A stretch of 64,000 bases of DNA from Avena insularis (GCA_023614405.1 CM042697.1:466594744-466658743); one strand, 5' to 3'; counted from the first letter of the stretch, positions 44,251 through 55,484 are shown. Made by a program: numbers and translations. The notes: generated from the sequence alone by a model not told the origin.

Positions 44251-44581
44251 TGCTCCGGTTTGGTGTCTCAAACCCTAACACTTTTGGGATAGGAACTGTT
44301 AATTCGGACATGTATGTATACCAGATCATGTGTATGTATTCGAACCGTGTATGCTTGGAACCCATAGGCGCGTGTCATTAGGACACATCGATAAAAGCAC
44401 AGACTTGTTGCACTCAGCAATAGCACAATACAAAGAGGTAGGCGCGTGCCAGTAAGACACACCGATAAAAGCATAGACGTATTTCAGTAGCACAAAACAA
44501 AGTGGTTTGAATATGCTGCACCACACACGCTATGCCAAAACGCCATGCAGGCGGCGCGGCGAAGCGCGCATATCCATCTAG
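44250..44581 (+). mobile_element. Probable Helitron 3' terminus
   Basis: The sequence ends in a GC-rich hairpin (44554-44569, 5-bp stem GCGCG/CGCGC around GCGAAG), an 8-base spacer and CTAG at 44578-44581, followed by T. That is the Helitron 3' signature: hairpin, then CTRR, inserted before T. The preceding 200 bp contain a diverged 73-bp direct repeat (GGCGCGTGTCATTAGGACAC-like, at 44367 and 44440). The 5' end (TC) and a Rep-helicase gene were not found in the window. The exon-like fragments upstream would fit a gene-capturing, non-autonomous Helitron. Confidence 0.6.
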
Positions 44582-45308
44582 TATAATTAGACATGGACGA
44601 GTGGCGAGTGACAGAAGGGCAATGATTGTGAACAAGAGGCTCCTCCGAGTGGGAACTGGGAAGCATGCGTTGCTGGGCTTTTTAATTCCCGCCTGCAGCA
44701 ACAACGAGCGTCCACGCCCGCTTACGCGAGGTTACACGAAAATGGGCCAGGCCGCGCGCTGGATAGGCCTGTTGTCGACTATCACCCTTGCCCATTCCCA
44801 GCGCGTCTATAACATTATCATGGATTTGGGCTTTTGTTGAGAATACCACTCGTTTTTATTTCTGATGGTAAAAAAGACCCCTCTATTTCCTAGGCTGCCC
44901 ACGACAGACTCCAGCACCGCGCTGGTCGACAGTGGACATGCACGATCGAAAGTGTTACAATTGCGACAAGTAAATAACAAAAAATGAAAATAAAATTATA
45001 ATAAGAGGACACAGATTTTTAACGTGAAAAAACCTCTTCAACAAAGAGAGAAAAAAACCATAGGCGTCAGCCAGCGAAACTTTACTATATCGAGGAATGT
45101 TTACAAACGCCGGGGATTTCACAGATGCAGCTCATTCCAACCGACGGCTTATAAGGGGTTTATATATCGGTGGAAACCTAGGTCTTCGACGATCCGTACC
45201 GTAAGAAGTTGCGGGCCCAAGCCTCCGGCGACGGGTCTCGCTCCACTCGTCAGAAGTTGGCCTATACTTTGTAAAATTTGGATTAACATATAATAGAAAG
45301 TACAGACA
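44582..45308. other. Unassigned region
   Basis: The part at 45020-45250 (AACGTGAAAAAACCTCTTCA, then GGTGGAAACCTAGGTCTTCG) feels like dispersed repeat DNA, but I cannot name it. No gene is supported. The last 40 bp before 45309 are intron-like and end in ACAG. Confidence 0.4.
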
Positions 45309-45485
45309 GGGGTGCAGGCTGGATCTCCCTCGGCTTCTCCACCGTGTGCTTCTGCATGGCGGTCGCGTCGTCGCTCGCCGCCTGCCTCCTCTGGCGCAAG
45401 AACTACACCTTGGCAAGGACGTCCATGGACTCCGCACTCTTCTTGTACCCACCGCCCATGGACCTAGCACCGTCCACTGTGTGAA
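45309..45485 (+). pseudogene. Orphan terminal-exon-like fragment, one predicted membrane helix
   Basis: After GTACAGACAG an open frame reads GAGWISLGFSTVCFCMAVAS, SLAACLLWRKNYTLARTSMD, SALFLYPPPMDLAPSTV and stops at TGA 45483. The first ~27 residues are hydrophobic and could be a transmembrane helix, flanked by Arg-Lys. It is GC-rich in an AT-rich setting, like a grass exon. I do not recognise the protein. No upstream exon was found, so it is probably a host gene fragment. Confidence 0.5.
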
Positions 45486-45540
45486 TAGTGCAGTCGAACA
45501 GATCGATTGGTCGACTGATGAAGTGATCAACAATAAGCTA

Positions 45541-45660
45541 CTCGCTTTGATTCATATTAGTTAACTTAGATTCATCTAGATACAAATTATCTAGTCAAAT
45601 TTTAGTGTTAGATATATCCGTATCTAGATAAATTTAGTCAACTAATATGAGTTGAAGGGG
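45541..45660. mobile_element. Stowaway-type MITE
   Basis: A 120-bp element flanked by TA on both sides (45539-45540 and 45661-45662). Its ends form a long imperfect inverted repeat: ATTCATATTAGTTAACT and ATCTAGATAC on the left, matching GTATCTAGAT and AGTCAACTAATATGAGTT on the right. The termini CTCGCTTTGA/TTGAAGGGG are degraded from the usual CTCCCTCC. It has no coding capacity and would be moved by Tc1/mariner transposases. Confidence 0.82.
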
Positions 45661-45662
45661 TA

Positions 45663-45907
45663 CTTTTGTGTTGGTGAGATGCACAACCTTTTTTATGCTG
45701 CGTACGCTGGTGCATTACAGACCCTTTTGTTTGCTTGCTCAATCAAACTTCGGTTGAATTTTGTGTAAAGAATCTTTGGTTGAAATTAGTTTATATTGTT
45801 TGATTTTAGGGGAATTTAGTCGACTGATAAGTGACTCAACACAAATACCAACTTCTACCGGTGAGCCACATGGGTGCACTATCGGCCATCGAAATTTATG
45901 TTGATTG
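45663..45907. other. Short gene-free flank
   Basis: Single-copy-looking DNA between the MITE and C3. The only motif of note is TTTAGTCGACTGATAAGTGA near 45818, which resembles TGGTCGACTGATGAAGTGA at 45509. Confidence 0.4.
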
Positions 45908-46849
45908 CGTTGGGCCATGTTCCTCCATATGGAGGTGTGTTGGCAGCCCAACATCAGCCCGTGAAAGTCCAACACGTTTTAACCGTTGATCGATGTTTGT
46001 ATCCAACGGCCGAGATGCTCCTTATGAGAGGAGTAGAAAAGAAAACCCTAACCATCCTTGGTGGCTGTGTCTCAATCAGAGAGTGAGCTGATCAAGAGAG
46101 AGGATGAGAGAAAACACAAGAACACCACAACCTAGTGAGAAGAGAGGAAGAAGAAAATATGATTTCTGTCTAGATTTCTAAGATCTGACTGGTCTGTCTT
46201 CAAGCTGGTGTTTGAAGGCTCAAACGTGCTTGGATTAGCTCCAAACTTGGTGATCTTGTTCCTTACTTTGAGTACTTCGATCTGGTTAGCTGGTTTGAAA
46301 ATTGTGGTAGTGTAGTATCAGATTTGAAAGCGGTTTATTCAGTTCGGACTGCTGCAGTTTCAGCACAAAGCAGTTTTGATAGACAAACAGTTTAGGCAGG
46401 CAAACGGTGTCCAATTGGCCTGAAACTTGGCATGTATGTTGGGTACTCGTATGTCAGCTTGTCTACCAAGTTTGGTGCTGATTGGATCTGCATTTAAAAT
46501 CAGTTTGCTGATTACCGAAGGGGACAGAAACTGAGATACTCTGCTTTGCTGTAATCTTTCTCTCAAGTGGTTGTTCTTGTTGCCGGTTGGCAACGTGCTG
46601 AGTGTGTTGTATATCTCTAAATATTCTATATAAGACTATGTACCTAGGTTGCTCATAGTGAAACTCGCGTGGACCGGTTGGTCTGCATCCGTGGTTTTTT
46701 CCTTCGCACCTTGAGAAGGTTTTTCCACGTAAATCCTTGTGTCACATGTGCATATGCTCATTGTTTTATTTCCGCTGCATATCTGTTGATTAAAACTATC
46801 CTCGGGGTTCATCGCAAGCAGCGGGGAATTATGCATCCTTCCCCCAACA
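45908..46849 (+). repeat. C3 5' LTR
   Basis: 942 bp. The start reads CGTTGGGCCATG where the 3' copy has TGTTGGGCCATA, so the first base has probably changed. It ends CCCCCAACA. A TATA box (TATATAAG) is at 46627-46634. Confidence 0.88.
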
Positions 46850-46851
46850 AA

Positions 46852-46865
46852 GTGGTATCTGAGCC
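46852..46865 (+). other. C3 primer-binding site
   Basis: GTGGTATCTGAGCC lies two bases after the LTR. It is the initiator tRNA-Met complement with one change (TGGTATCTGAGC for TGGTATCAGAGC). Confidence 0.82.
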
Positions 46866-46934
46866 GAGGTTCAGTTCGTGGTCAGTTCAGAGCAAGTTTT
46901 ATTTTGGGCTGAGTGCATTTGCTTGTGGTGAAGG

Positions 46935-47700
46935 ATGGAAGTGAATACCAACATAATGATTTCTTTGAATGGTACAAGTTATCAAGCATGGAAGAGAAAG
47001 ATGAAGGACTTGTTATATGTGAAGGATTACTGGAAGCCGGTGTTCTCCACTAAGATGCCTAGTGATATGCAAGAAGATCATTGGGGGGGGGGTACTTCAT
47101 CTCCAAGCTTGTGCGTTCATCCGACAATGGGTGGATGATAATGTTTTGAATCATATCATTGATGAGTCACATGCACGTACCTTATGGCAAAAATTGGAGG
47201 AGTTGTATGCCCGCAAAGAAGGTACCAACAAGATGTTCTTGATCAAGAAATTGATGCATTTGAGGTACAAGGAGGGCACTCCAATTGCAGACCATGTGAA
47301 TGAATTTCAGGGCATTATAAATCAGTTATCTTCAACGGGAATCACATTTGAAGATTAGGTAAGAATCTTGCTGCTACTTGGCTCATTACCGGACACTTGG
47401 GAGACCTTTAAGGTCACCGTGTGCAATTCAACACCTAATGGAGTAGTCACTTGGAACCTTGTGAAGACTAAGGTACTAAATGAAGAGTCTAGAAAAATTG
47501 CTGATAAGGACGGTTCTTCCTCACATTCTGAAATGTTAGTGACTGAGTCACGGGAGAGAAGCAAGAGCAAAGGTCCGAGTAAGGGAGGAGAAAGAAGTAG
47601 ATCGAAGCAAATCAAGAGGCAAAGACAAGTATGCTGGTATTATATGCCATCACTGACATGAGAAGGGCCACATCAAGTGGCATTCTGAACAATGGAAGAA
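46935..47700 (+). pseudogene. C3 gag
   Basis: The ATG at 46935 starts MEVNTNIMISLNGTSYQAWK followed by KDLLYVKDYWKPVF. A run of nine Gs near 47085 shifts the frame. It continues LQACAFIRQWVDDNVLNHII, ARTLWQKLEELYARKEGTNK and LRYKEGTPIADHVNEFQGII, a TAG at about 47356, then LLLGSLPDTWETFKVTV. The zinc-knuckle position (about 47630-47690) reads CWYY then GHIKWHS with TGA between, so the CCHC motif is degraded. UBN2-type Copia gag. Confidence 0.83.
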
Positions 47701-47769
47701 AGACAAAAATAAAAAAGAAGAAAGTTCAGAAATAAACCGACAGTGATAGTGATAGTGATGGAGGCTGGA

Positions 47770-48890
47770 TTGCTGCGGTTGAAGAGATCATGTTTCTCAT
47801 GCATTAAGAGCATGATGGCAGCAATGTTTCCACCATTGAGGAGAGGATCAATATAGTTTTTGATGATACCATTAGCCTTGCAGATGGTGATGAGATGACT
47901 TGGATTCCGGACAGCGGTGCTACCATACATGCTACATCTCGTTGAGAGCTCTTCATCAACTACACAATAGGTGATTTTGGTGTTGTAAAGATGGGAAATA
48001 ATGATAGAGCAAAAATCATTGGAAGAGGAGATGTGCACTTGGAGACTGAAAATGGTACGACACTAGTCCTCAAGTCGGTGAGGCATGTTGAGGCCCTTCG
48101 GCTCAACATTATCTCGGTTGGATTGCTTGATGGAGATGGGTACATGGGCAGATTTGGAAATGCACAGTACAATCTCACCCAGGGGAACCTGGTTGTTGCA
48201 AAAGGTAACATGGTTTCAGTTTTGTATCATGTTCATGCTAAGATTTCTGCTACTTGTGTCAATGCATTGCAGAAAGAGGATGCTTGTGCTCTATGGCACA
48301 AGATACTTGGGCACATGAGTGAGAAGGGGATGGCAGTGCTAGTGAAGAAAAATCTGTTGAAAGATGTGAAAGGTGTTCACATAAAGAAATGTTCAGATTG
48401 TCTAGCGGGGAAGCAACACAGAGTTGCATTCAAGAGTCAACCTCCTCACAAGAAGCCCGAGGTGCTGGACTTGATATATTCTGATGTTTGCAAAATGTCG
48501 GTGAGGTCAATGGGTGGAGCAAAGTACTTTGTCACATTTATTGATGACTTTTCCAGGAAGGTTTGGGTCTATGTTTTGAAGAACAAACATCAAGTACTAA
48601 GTGTATTCAAGCAATTCCAAGTCTCGGTTGAGAGATAAACTGAGAAGAATATTAAGTGCATTCAAACTGATAATGGGGGAGAGTATATTGGCCCATTTGA
48701 TGCCTATTGCAAAGAGCAGGGAATTAGGCACCAATTAACTCCTCCGGAGACACCACAGCTGAATGGTATTGCTGAGAGGATGAACATGACAATTGTTGAG
48801 AGTGTTAGATTCCTGCTATCGAGTGCAAAGCTGCCTAAACATTATTGGGGTGAGGATTTGTGGACTACAGTTTATCTTATAATCTCTCAC
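47770..48890 (+). pseudogene. C3 protease and integrase
   Basis: The protease has WIPDSGATIHATS (about 47901-47940), with TGA right after. The frame from 47991 (MGNNDRAKIIGRGDVHLETE) includes VRHVEALRLNIISVGLLDGD, the pre-integrase zinc site HKILGHMSEKGM and CSDCLAGKQH, and the integrase core LIYSDVCKMSVRSMGG. A TAA at 48636 interrupts. After it TDNGGEYIGPF and PETPQLNGIAERMN keep the second Asp and the Glu. So all three catalytic residues survive, but the frame does not. Confidence 0.83.
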
Positions 48891-49670
48891 TAAGTTATCC
48901 ATTGTAGGAGATGTTCCAAACAGGGTCTAATGAGCACCTGAAGGTTTTTGGGTGCAAGGCCTTTGTTCATATCCCTCAAGATGAAAGGCCAAAGCTTGAT
49001 TCAAAGACACAACCGTGTATATTTCTTGGCTATGGAGGTGATCAGTTCGGCTATAAGTTGTATGATCCAATAGAAAGAAAGGTTCTGAGAAGCCGTGATG
49101 TTGTGTTTGTTGAAGACCAAACAATTAAGGATATTGTGAAGACAAAGGTGCAGGTTCCGGAGCAAGTTCCGGTACATGTTTCTCCTTGAAATCAGCAGCA
49201 AAACAAATCTGATTTTGACCCAGTTCCTGCAGATTCAGCTCAACAAGAAGCTGAACATGATAATGCAGAAGATGTGCAAGATGATGCACATAGTGGTACA
49301 GGTTAGGATGCTCCCCAGCAGCAAGAGTATGATGCTGAAGGAGATGATCATGATCAGCAAGCACATGAACCAGATAGTCCACCAACTGCTCCACTCAGAC
49401 GGTCCAGCCGAGGTCGTGTTCCTTCCATTAGGTATGACTCAGACCAATATGTGGTGTTATTGTCTGATGGTTCAGAACCTGAGTGCTTTCAAGAGGCAAT
49501 GAAAGATGGGAACAAGAAGGAGTGGAATAAGTCTATGCAAGAAGATATGGATTCTTTGCATAAGAATCATATTTATGAGATGGTGAAGTTGCCCAAGGGC
49601 AATAAAGTTCTAAAGAACAAGTGGGTCTACAGAATCAATTTGATGAAATATTTTCTCCGGTGGTGAAGAT
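48891..49670 (+). pseudogene. C3 integrase C-terminal part and linker
   Basis: The frame has HLKVFGCKAFVHIPQDERPK, LDSKTQPCIFLGYGGDQFGY and VLRSRDVVFVEDQ, which is the conserved Copia integrase tail. A stop at about 49187 follows. The linker encodes a Gln/Asp/His-rich stretch and RRSSRGRVPS, then reverse transcriptase N-terminal text WNKSMQEDMDSLHKNHIYEM and KNKWVYRI. Confidence 0.8.
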
Positions 49671-50118
49671 GACATCAATCCGAATGATCCTTGGCATGAC
49701 ATCAAGTCTCAACTTGGAGGTTGGGAAAATGGATGTGAAGATAACTTTCCTTCATGAAGAGTCGGAGGAAGAAATCTACATGGAGCAGCCTGAGGGGTTT
49801 CTTGTTAAAGGCAAAGAAGACTATGTGTGCAAATTGAAGAAAAGTCTCTATGGCCTGAAACAAGCACCAAGACAATGGTACATGAAATTTGAATCTGTCA
49901 TGGGGGAGCAAGGCTATAAGAGGTGTAGCTCAGACCATTGTGTGTTTATTCAGAGGTTCTCAGGTGATGATTTTATCATGTCGTTGCTCTATGTTGATGA
50001 TATCTTGATTGTTTGCAATAATGTCTCTAGGATTGTTAGGATAAAGAAAGAGTTGAGCAAAAGTTTTGCCATTAAAGATTTGGGTCCAGCAAAGTGTATT
50101 CTCAGCATGAGAATTTAG
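49640..50118 (+). pseudogene. C3 reverse transcriptase core
   Basis: The text lacks the usual AKGFxQxxGIDYxE segment; a deletion joins KWVYRIN to DEIFSPVVKMTSIRMILGM. It continues VGKMDVKITFLHEESEEEIY, EQPEGFLVKGKEDYVCKLKK, SLYGLKQAPRQWYMKF and the catalytic LLYVDDILIVCNN (about 49984-50020). It ends at TAG (50116) after SMRI. Confidence 0.85.
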
Positions 50119-50964
50119 AGAGACGGAAAATCTAACTAGTTGTACTTGTCTCAAGAGAAATATATTGAGAAGGTACTTCGCAAGTTCAAGATGGACAAGG
50201 CAAGGGAAGTGAGCTGTCCACTCGCAGCTCATTTCAAGTTGAGTAAAAAGCAACGTCCCTCCACTGAAGAGATGGAAAAGGAAATGCAAAAAGTTCATTA
50301 TGCGTCAGCTGTTGGGAGTTTGATGTATGATATGGTGTGCACACATACTGACATTGCTCAAGCGGTTAGTACTGTGAGCAGATTCATGTCCAATCTAGGA
50401 AGACCACATTGGGAAGCCGTGAAGTGGATTTTTAGGTATCTTCGGGGCAGCACTAATATGAAGCTTTGCTTTTGTGGTAGTGAGCCCAAGCTGATTGCAT
50501 ATTCAGATTCAGACTTGGCTGGAGTTGTCAATGGAAGGAAGTCTACTTTAGGTTATTTGATTACCCATTCAGGGGGAGCAGTGACATGGAAAAGCAGGTT
50601 GCAAAAGCGTGTGGCGCTGAACACAACGGAGGTCGAGTTTCATCGCAGTAACTGAGGCGAGCAAGGAGCTATTGTGGCTGAAACGATTGGCTTGTGAGCT
50701 TGGTTTTGAGAAAGACAAGTATGTGTTGTTTTGTGACAACCAAAATTCCATTCACCTGAGTAAGAATACAAGTTTTCATTCGAGGTCAAATAATATTGAT
50801 GTTCGCTATCATTGGATTCGAGATGTGCTGAATTCCAAGAAAATGCAAATTGAGAAGGTGCACACAGATGACAATGGGGTTGATATGTTGACTAAGGTGG
50901 TGACGAGAGGAAAGCTCGAGGTATGCCGTCGGCTCACCGGCATGACTGTCGGTTGGCAGTGAGA
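50119..50964 (+). pseudogene. C3 reverse transcriptase end and RNase H
   Basis: LYLSQEKYIEKVLRKFKMDK, HYASAVGSLMYDMVCTHTDI and WEAVKWIFRYLRGSTNMKLC lead into RNase H LIAYSDSDLAGVVNGRKSTL. A frame change at about 50630 disrupts the EAE position. RNase H resumes at 50672 with WLKRLACELGFEKDKYVLFC, DNQNSIHLSKN and VDMLTKVVTRGKLEVCRRLT, and ends at TGA 50960. Confidence 0.84.
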
Positions 50965-50991
50965 CCCTCCATGATGTCGGGAGGGGGATTT

Positions 50992-51919
50992 TGTTGGGCC
51001 ATATCCGTCCACATGGAGGTGTGTTGGAAGCCCAACATTAGCCCGTGAAAGTCCAACACATTTCAACCGTTGATCGATGTTCGTATCCAACAGCTGAGGT
51101 GCTCTTTGGGAGAGGAGTAGAAAAGAAAACCGTAGCCATGTGTCTCAATCACAGAGTGAGCTGAGCAAGAGAGAGGATGAGAGAACACACAAGAACACCA
51201 CAACCTAGTGATAAGAGAGGAAGAAGAAGGAGAGGTGATTTCTGTCCATATTTTTGAGATCTGATTGATCTATCTTCAAGCTAGTGTTTCGAGGATCAAA
51301 CGTGCTTGGATTGTCTCCAAAATTAAAGAGCTTGTTCCTTGATTTGAGTACTTCGATCTGATTAGCTGGTTTGAAATTTCTGTCAGTGTAGTATCAGATT
51401 GGAAGCAGTTTATTCAGTTCGAACTACTGTAGTTTCAACACAGAGCAATTTTGATAGATGAACAGTTTTGGCAGGCAAACGGTGTCCGATTGGCCTGAAA
51501 TTTGGCGTGTATCTTGGGTACTCGTATGTTAGCTTGTCTACCAAATTTGGTGCTGATTGGATCTGCAGTTTAAGATCAGTTTGCTGATTACCAAAGGGGA
51601 CAGAAACCGAGATACTCTGCTTTGTTGTAATCTTTCTCTAATATTTGTTGTTGTTGTTATTGTTGTTGTTGTTGTTGTTGTTGTTGCTATTGTTGTTGCT
51701 GCTGTCGTTGTTGTTGTTGCCGTCTTGTTATTCTGTTGCTATTCTTTATTCTTGCTGCCGTTGTTCTTCTTGTCGTTGTTGTTCTTCTTCTTCTTTGTTG
51801 CTGTTGCTATTGTTGTTGCTGCTGTCGTTGTTGTTGTTGCTGCTGCTGTTGTTGCTGGTTTTATTGTTGGTGTTGTTGTTGGTGTTGTTGTTGCCGATTG
51901 GCAACGTGATGAGTGTGTT
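50992..51919 (+). repeat. C3 3' LTR, expanded and truncated
   Basis: It starts TGTTGGGCCATATC and matches 45908-46609. It diverges at GAGTGTGTT, where the next LTR fragment begins. It carries a large GTT-rich insert at about 51644-51893 that the 5' LTR lacks. Confidence 0.87.
51644..51893 (+). repeat. (GTT)n microsatellite expansion
   Basis: About 250 bp of GTT repeats with interspersed GCT, GCC and CTT units. The corresponding place in the 5' LTR (about 46571-46584) has only a TTGTTCTTGTTG-like seed. A 36-bp block around TTGCTATTGTTGTTGCTGCT occurs twice, at 51684 and 51803, so a segmental duplication added to the slippage. Confidence 0.92.
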
Positions 51920-52292
51920 TTGAAGGGAATATGCCCTGAGAGGCAATAATAAAATTGTTATTATGTATATTCCAAGTATATGATAGATGTTTATTTTGCA
52001 TGCTATAATTGTATTAATACGGAAACGTTAATACATGTGTGTTTAATAAACAAATGGAAAGTTCCTAGTTATGCATCTCTTATAAACTAGCTCGTTGATT
52101 AACAAGATGATCAAGATTTCCTGATTATGTACATTGGATGTTGTTAATAACGATGTCACAACATTATTGGAATGTTGTGATGAACATTCATCCAAAGTAT
52201 ATCATTACAATCAAAGTCATTGTGTTTATATTGCTATAACATCATACGAAGTAATCCTAACACTTAGACCAGAGATCATGTAAATCTATAAG
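51916..52292 (+). mobile_element. Copia LTR fragment (5' part)
   Basis: It starts about TGTTTTGAAGGGAATATGCC and continues AGGCAATAATAAAATTGTTA, which is typical of BARE/Angela-type LTR starts. It runs into CTTAGACCAGAGATCATGTA and then becomes unlike an LTR of this group near 52292. The end of the LTR and any internal region are missing. It probably ended where the G3 LTR inserted or through deletion. Confidence 0.7.
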
Positions 52293-55200
52293 ATCCCTCC
52301 CTTTATAAAGGTAAGGATCCCTGTGATTGCAATGCTAGTCCCTAGATCAATGCTAGCATCCACAGTTTAAGATGAAGTACACAAAAACAAAGGTCATTAT
52401 TACATATCATTCCAGAGACAAACATAGTCTTTTACAAACTCCATGGCCACAGGCCTAATACAAGAGTTCAAATATATAATAAGATAAGTAAGTCTTCATC
52501 TTTATGTGCCACAGGCAAGCATGTTGAGTGTAGACTCATAACCCCTAATCATCATCAGAATAACCTACAACATCACAAGTTACAACCACAGTGGGTCAAT
52601 ACATTGTAATAGTATTGGCAAGTGATACCTTAGTAGAATATTGGTAGACTAAATACTATATGCATTTTGGCTAAGTGTAGCTTAGGCTTGCTTTGCTCAA
52701 AATAGGTTTACCTATTAGTTGAAAACACTAAGTTTTTCTCTATCATAAACTTTCCCAAGGAACCACCAATAGAAATTGGGGAACCTTCACCCTTTTTAAC
52801 CACAAGTTTTTACTTAGAAATTGGGATGAGGAGATTCTTGATAGCTTCCATGTCTTGATGCTCAAGTTGTCCAATACCAGGGACATGGCTAAATACTTAG
52901 ATTCTTCCATCTGCAGAGGTTGTGCACTTTCCCCACAAGACTTGATTTTCACCAAGATATGACCTTTCAGAAGCCTTCCCTTAGACCAAATGGACGCGCT
53001 CCAACCTATCATCCCACTACCACCAATTGTCCAAATGGCTAAGTTATTGCAACCTATATGATCCAGGCAGAGCCCATATTGCCAAGTGGCTGCACTAGAA
53101 GCTTCTTAACATATGGCATCTCAAATCCCTTTGTTCCTGGGTGGCTTTCCACAAGTGAGATACACAAGGTAAACCATAGAAATGGGCCTTGTGTAACCAC
53201 TCAACAAAAACCATTCCTTCCATTCCACCCAGGTGTTTCATTCACTTAGTTGTTTTATTAAACAAAATACAAGTCCAAAGACTTAGAAATATTTTTCTCA
53301 TAGCATGAATATATAACCACCCTTGGTTGCTACTAGCTAGGCTAAGCATGGCATTGATAAGACTTAGAAATATTTCTAGCAATTCTACAACTACTAGGAT
53401 TTCCCAAGCATAGCATATAGATCAAAATATCCATGCAAGACTAGCAAAATATTTCTAATGCATAGTTGAAAAACATAGGAATAAATCTTGAAGCACCACT
53501 TGCCTTGGTAGTTTGGAGAGTAGCTACAATCCTCACAATCACAATCACTATTTGCACCAAAATCTACACATAAAATAATGGCACAAAATCACATACACAA
53601 TTAATATAAGCAAAAATACATGAATGTATGCAATATGCCATGTGATGATTTTCTACACCAAACAAGACAAGTGCACTGTACTGAAACATAAACAAGTACC
53701 AAACAAGCTAAATAAACTTTATTTGAATAACAAAACATTTTCCAAATAATTACTATACTCAATTTATGCCTACAAATGTTTCTGCAAAAACATCCATTTT
53801 ATCAGAAGCAAATCATTAAACACATTGCATAAATGGAAAGGATTTTCTCTCCTGATTCCATTGATATAAAATTTGTCAAATTTGGACGTGGGAATCAAAA
53901 GTTATGAATTAAACAAGTTTAACCATCTAATTGATCTAATTCAATTTTTTAAAACGAATCTCATGCCACGCGGCAGCTTCTGGTTGGTTGGTACCGCTTC
54001 GCGCTGGATCATGCTCGCGCACCGTCAGATCTACTTAACATCTGCGGCTCAGATCTACCCATACCTCTTCGACTATGTTCTATCACGTTCGTCCGATCTA
54101 CATCGCACGGCTCACAACGATTGACCATCGAGTGGCGGCGCTGGCGGCGGCGACAGGCGGCAGCGCGCTCTGGCTGCAAGCTTGCCGGTGAACTAGGTCG
54201 CACGGGGAGGTGTGAGGATGCTCACCAGAATCTCCGTGGCGAGGGGATGCTCGACGTGTGCTCGGTTGGCGAAGGGGCGTACGGAGTCGATGTCGATTGC
54301 TCGTCGGAGATCGAGACGGCGTCGGTTGCTCTCGGTTGGCGATGGAGACGACGTTCTAGGCCACGCTAAGACGAGAAAAGGGTGCCGTTAGGTGCGTAGG
54401 ATGCTGGGGATCACACGCGTATCAAACAGAGGGAGAGGGGAAGCTGGGGCTTACGGGGAACGGTCGCCGGAGTTCGAGCAGATGGTGGCGGAGCTCAGTC
54501 GATGACGTTGCCGAGGCTACAGAGCATGCGCGAGCAAGCGGAGGGTGTCAGTAGGTGCGTACGAGGATGCAGAAACAGCTAGACTAAACCATAGGCAGAG
54601 GGGAATGCAGTGCTTACTGGAATTCGATGACGAGCTCGTCGGAGCAGAGGGGCGTCTCGAGACGATTCCGAGCAGCCTGGGGGACTCTCTGCGGGTGTGG
54701 CGTGAGGGAAAAAGAGCGGAAGGAGGAGGGGATTAAGTAGGCGTGGACGTGTGCGTGAATTACTCGAGCATTCAACGGGAATTGAATCCGCGAATCAAGC
54801 GAAGCAATGGAGTGATTTGGGGAAGAACTGGTCGCTGGGGGTGGAGACGATGACTGACGTGTGGGCCTCTGTTTTCAGCGAGAGAAAAGGAGAGGAGGTG
54901 GGTCCGGGGCAATCGGTGGTAGGTGTAGGTACAGTGCGAATCGTTTCCTTCGCGGGAGAGAGTTGCTGGGCTAGATGGGCTGAGTGGTTGGGTTGGGCCG
55001 AAAGGATGGCGCCGGTTTTATTTTTTTCCTTTTTGCTTTTCTTTTTCTGTCTGATTTTTTTAAATAATTTTCAAACCCTAATTCAAACAAGTTTGATTTC
55101 AAATCTTCTCTAGATTTTTATACAATGAACTTTGTACTCAAATGTGTGTCAAACACTTCTGTTTACCCAACACACTTTGATCATTTGAAAAATAAAATAA

Positions 55201-55484
55201 AACCAAGCCTTTATGAGATATAAATAATAGGCATAAATTTGGTTTTATAATCATACTTTGTTTTGAAAACTTTGCCCAAGCTTTGGAAATCACTTAAGTT
55301 TGAACTCAGAACATTACTGAATACAATAAGTACCTTTCTCATTAGAAAGTAGCACTAAGGCCAGAGCATACTTACATAAAACAATGAGTAACATATGCTC
55401 CTGTTTTTGAAATGGAACCCTAAATGCTCATGGATGCATGGATGATATGCATGAGTTTTGAAACATGATTTTAGGGATGTTATA
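52293..55484 (-). repeat. G3 3' LTR
   Basis: The minus-strand start at 55484 is clear from the adjoining polypurine tract. The far end is approximate (52290-52370), set by where the Copia LTR fragment becomes recognisable. It has a GC-rich block at about 54120-54600 and no ORF that I support. The first two bases read TA instead of TG. Confidence 0.65.

Larger units (their letters stand above)
45908..51919 (+). mobile_element. C3: Tork/TNT1-like Copia retrotransposon, decayed
   Basis: The 5' LTR (45908-46849), initiator-Met primer site, gag, protease, integrase, reverse transcriptase, RNase H, polypurine tract GGGAGGGGGA (50979-50988) and a 3' LTR are in the normal Copia order. The coding region has at least ten stops or frame changes. 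The 3' LTR lacks its last ~240 bp, where another Copia LTR fragment begins. The protein best resembles TNT1-94-type polyproteins. Confidence 0.87.

Noticed and set aside
51557..51949. Long valine/leucine-rich ORFs (plus strand) and an Asn-rich ORF (minus strand)
   Set aside because: They are the GTT microsatellite read in different frames.
54121..54369. Arg-rich ORF in the G3 LTR
   Set aside because: GC-rich LTR sequence; no domain, and the strand is opposite to the element.
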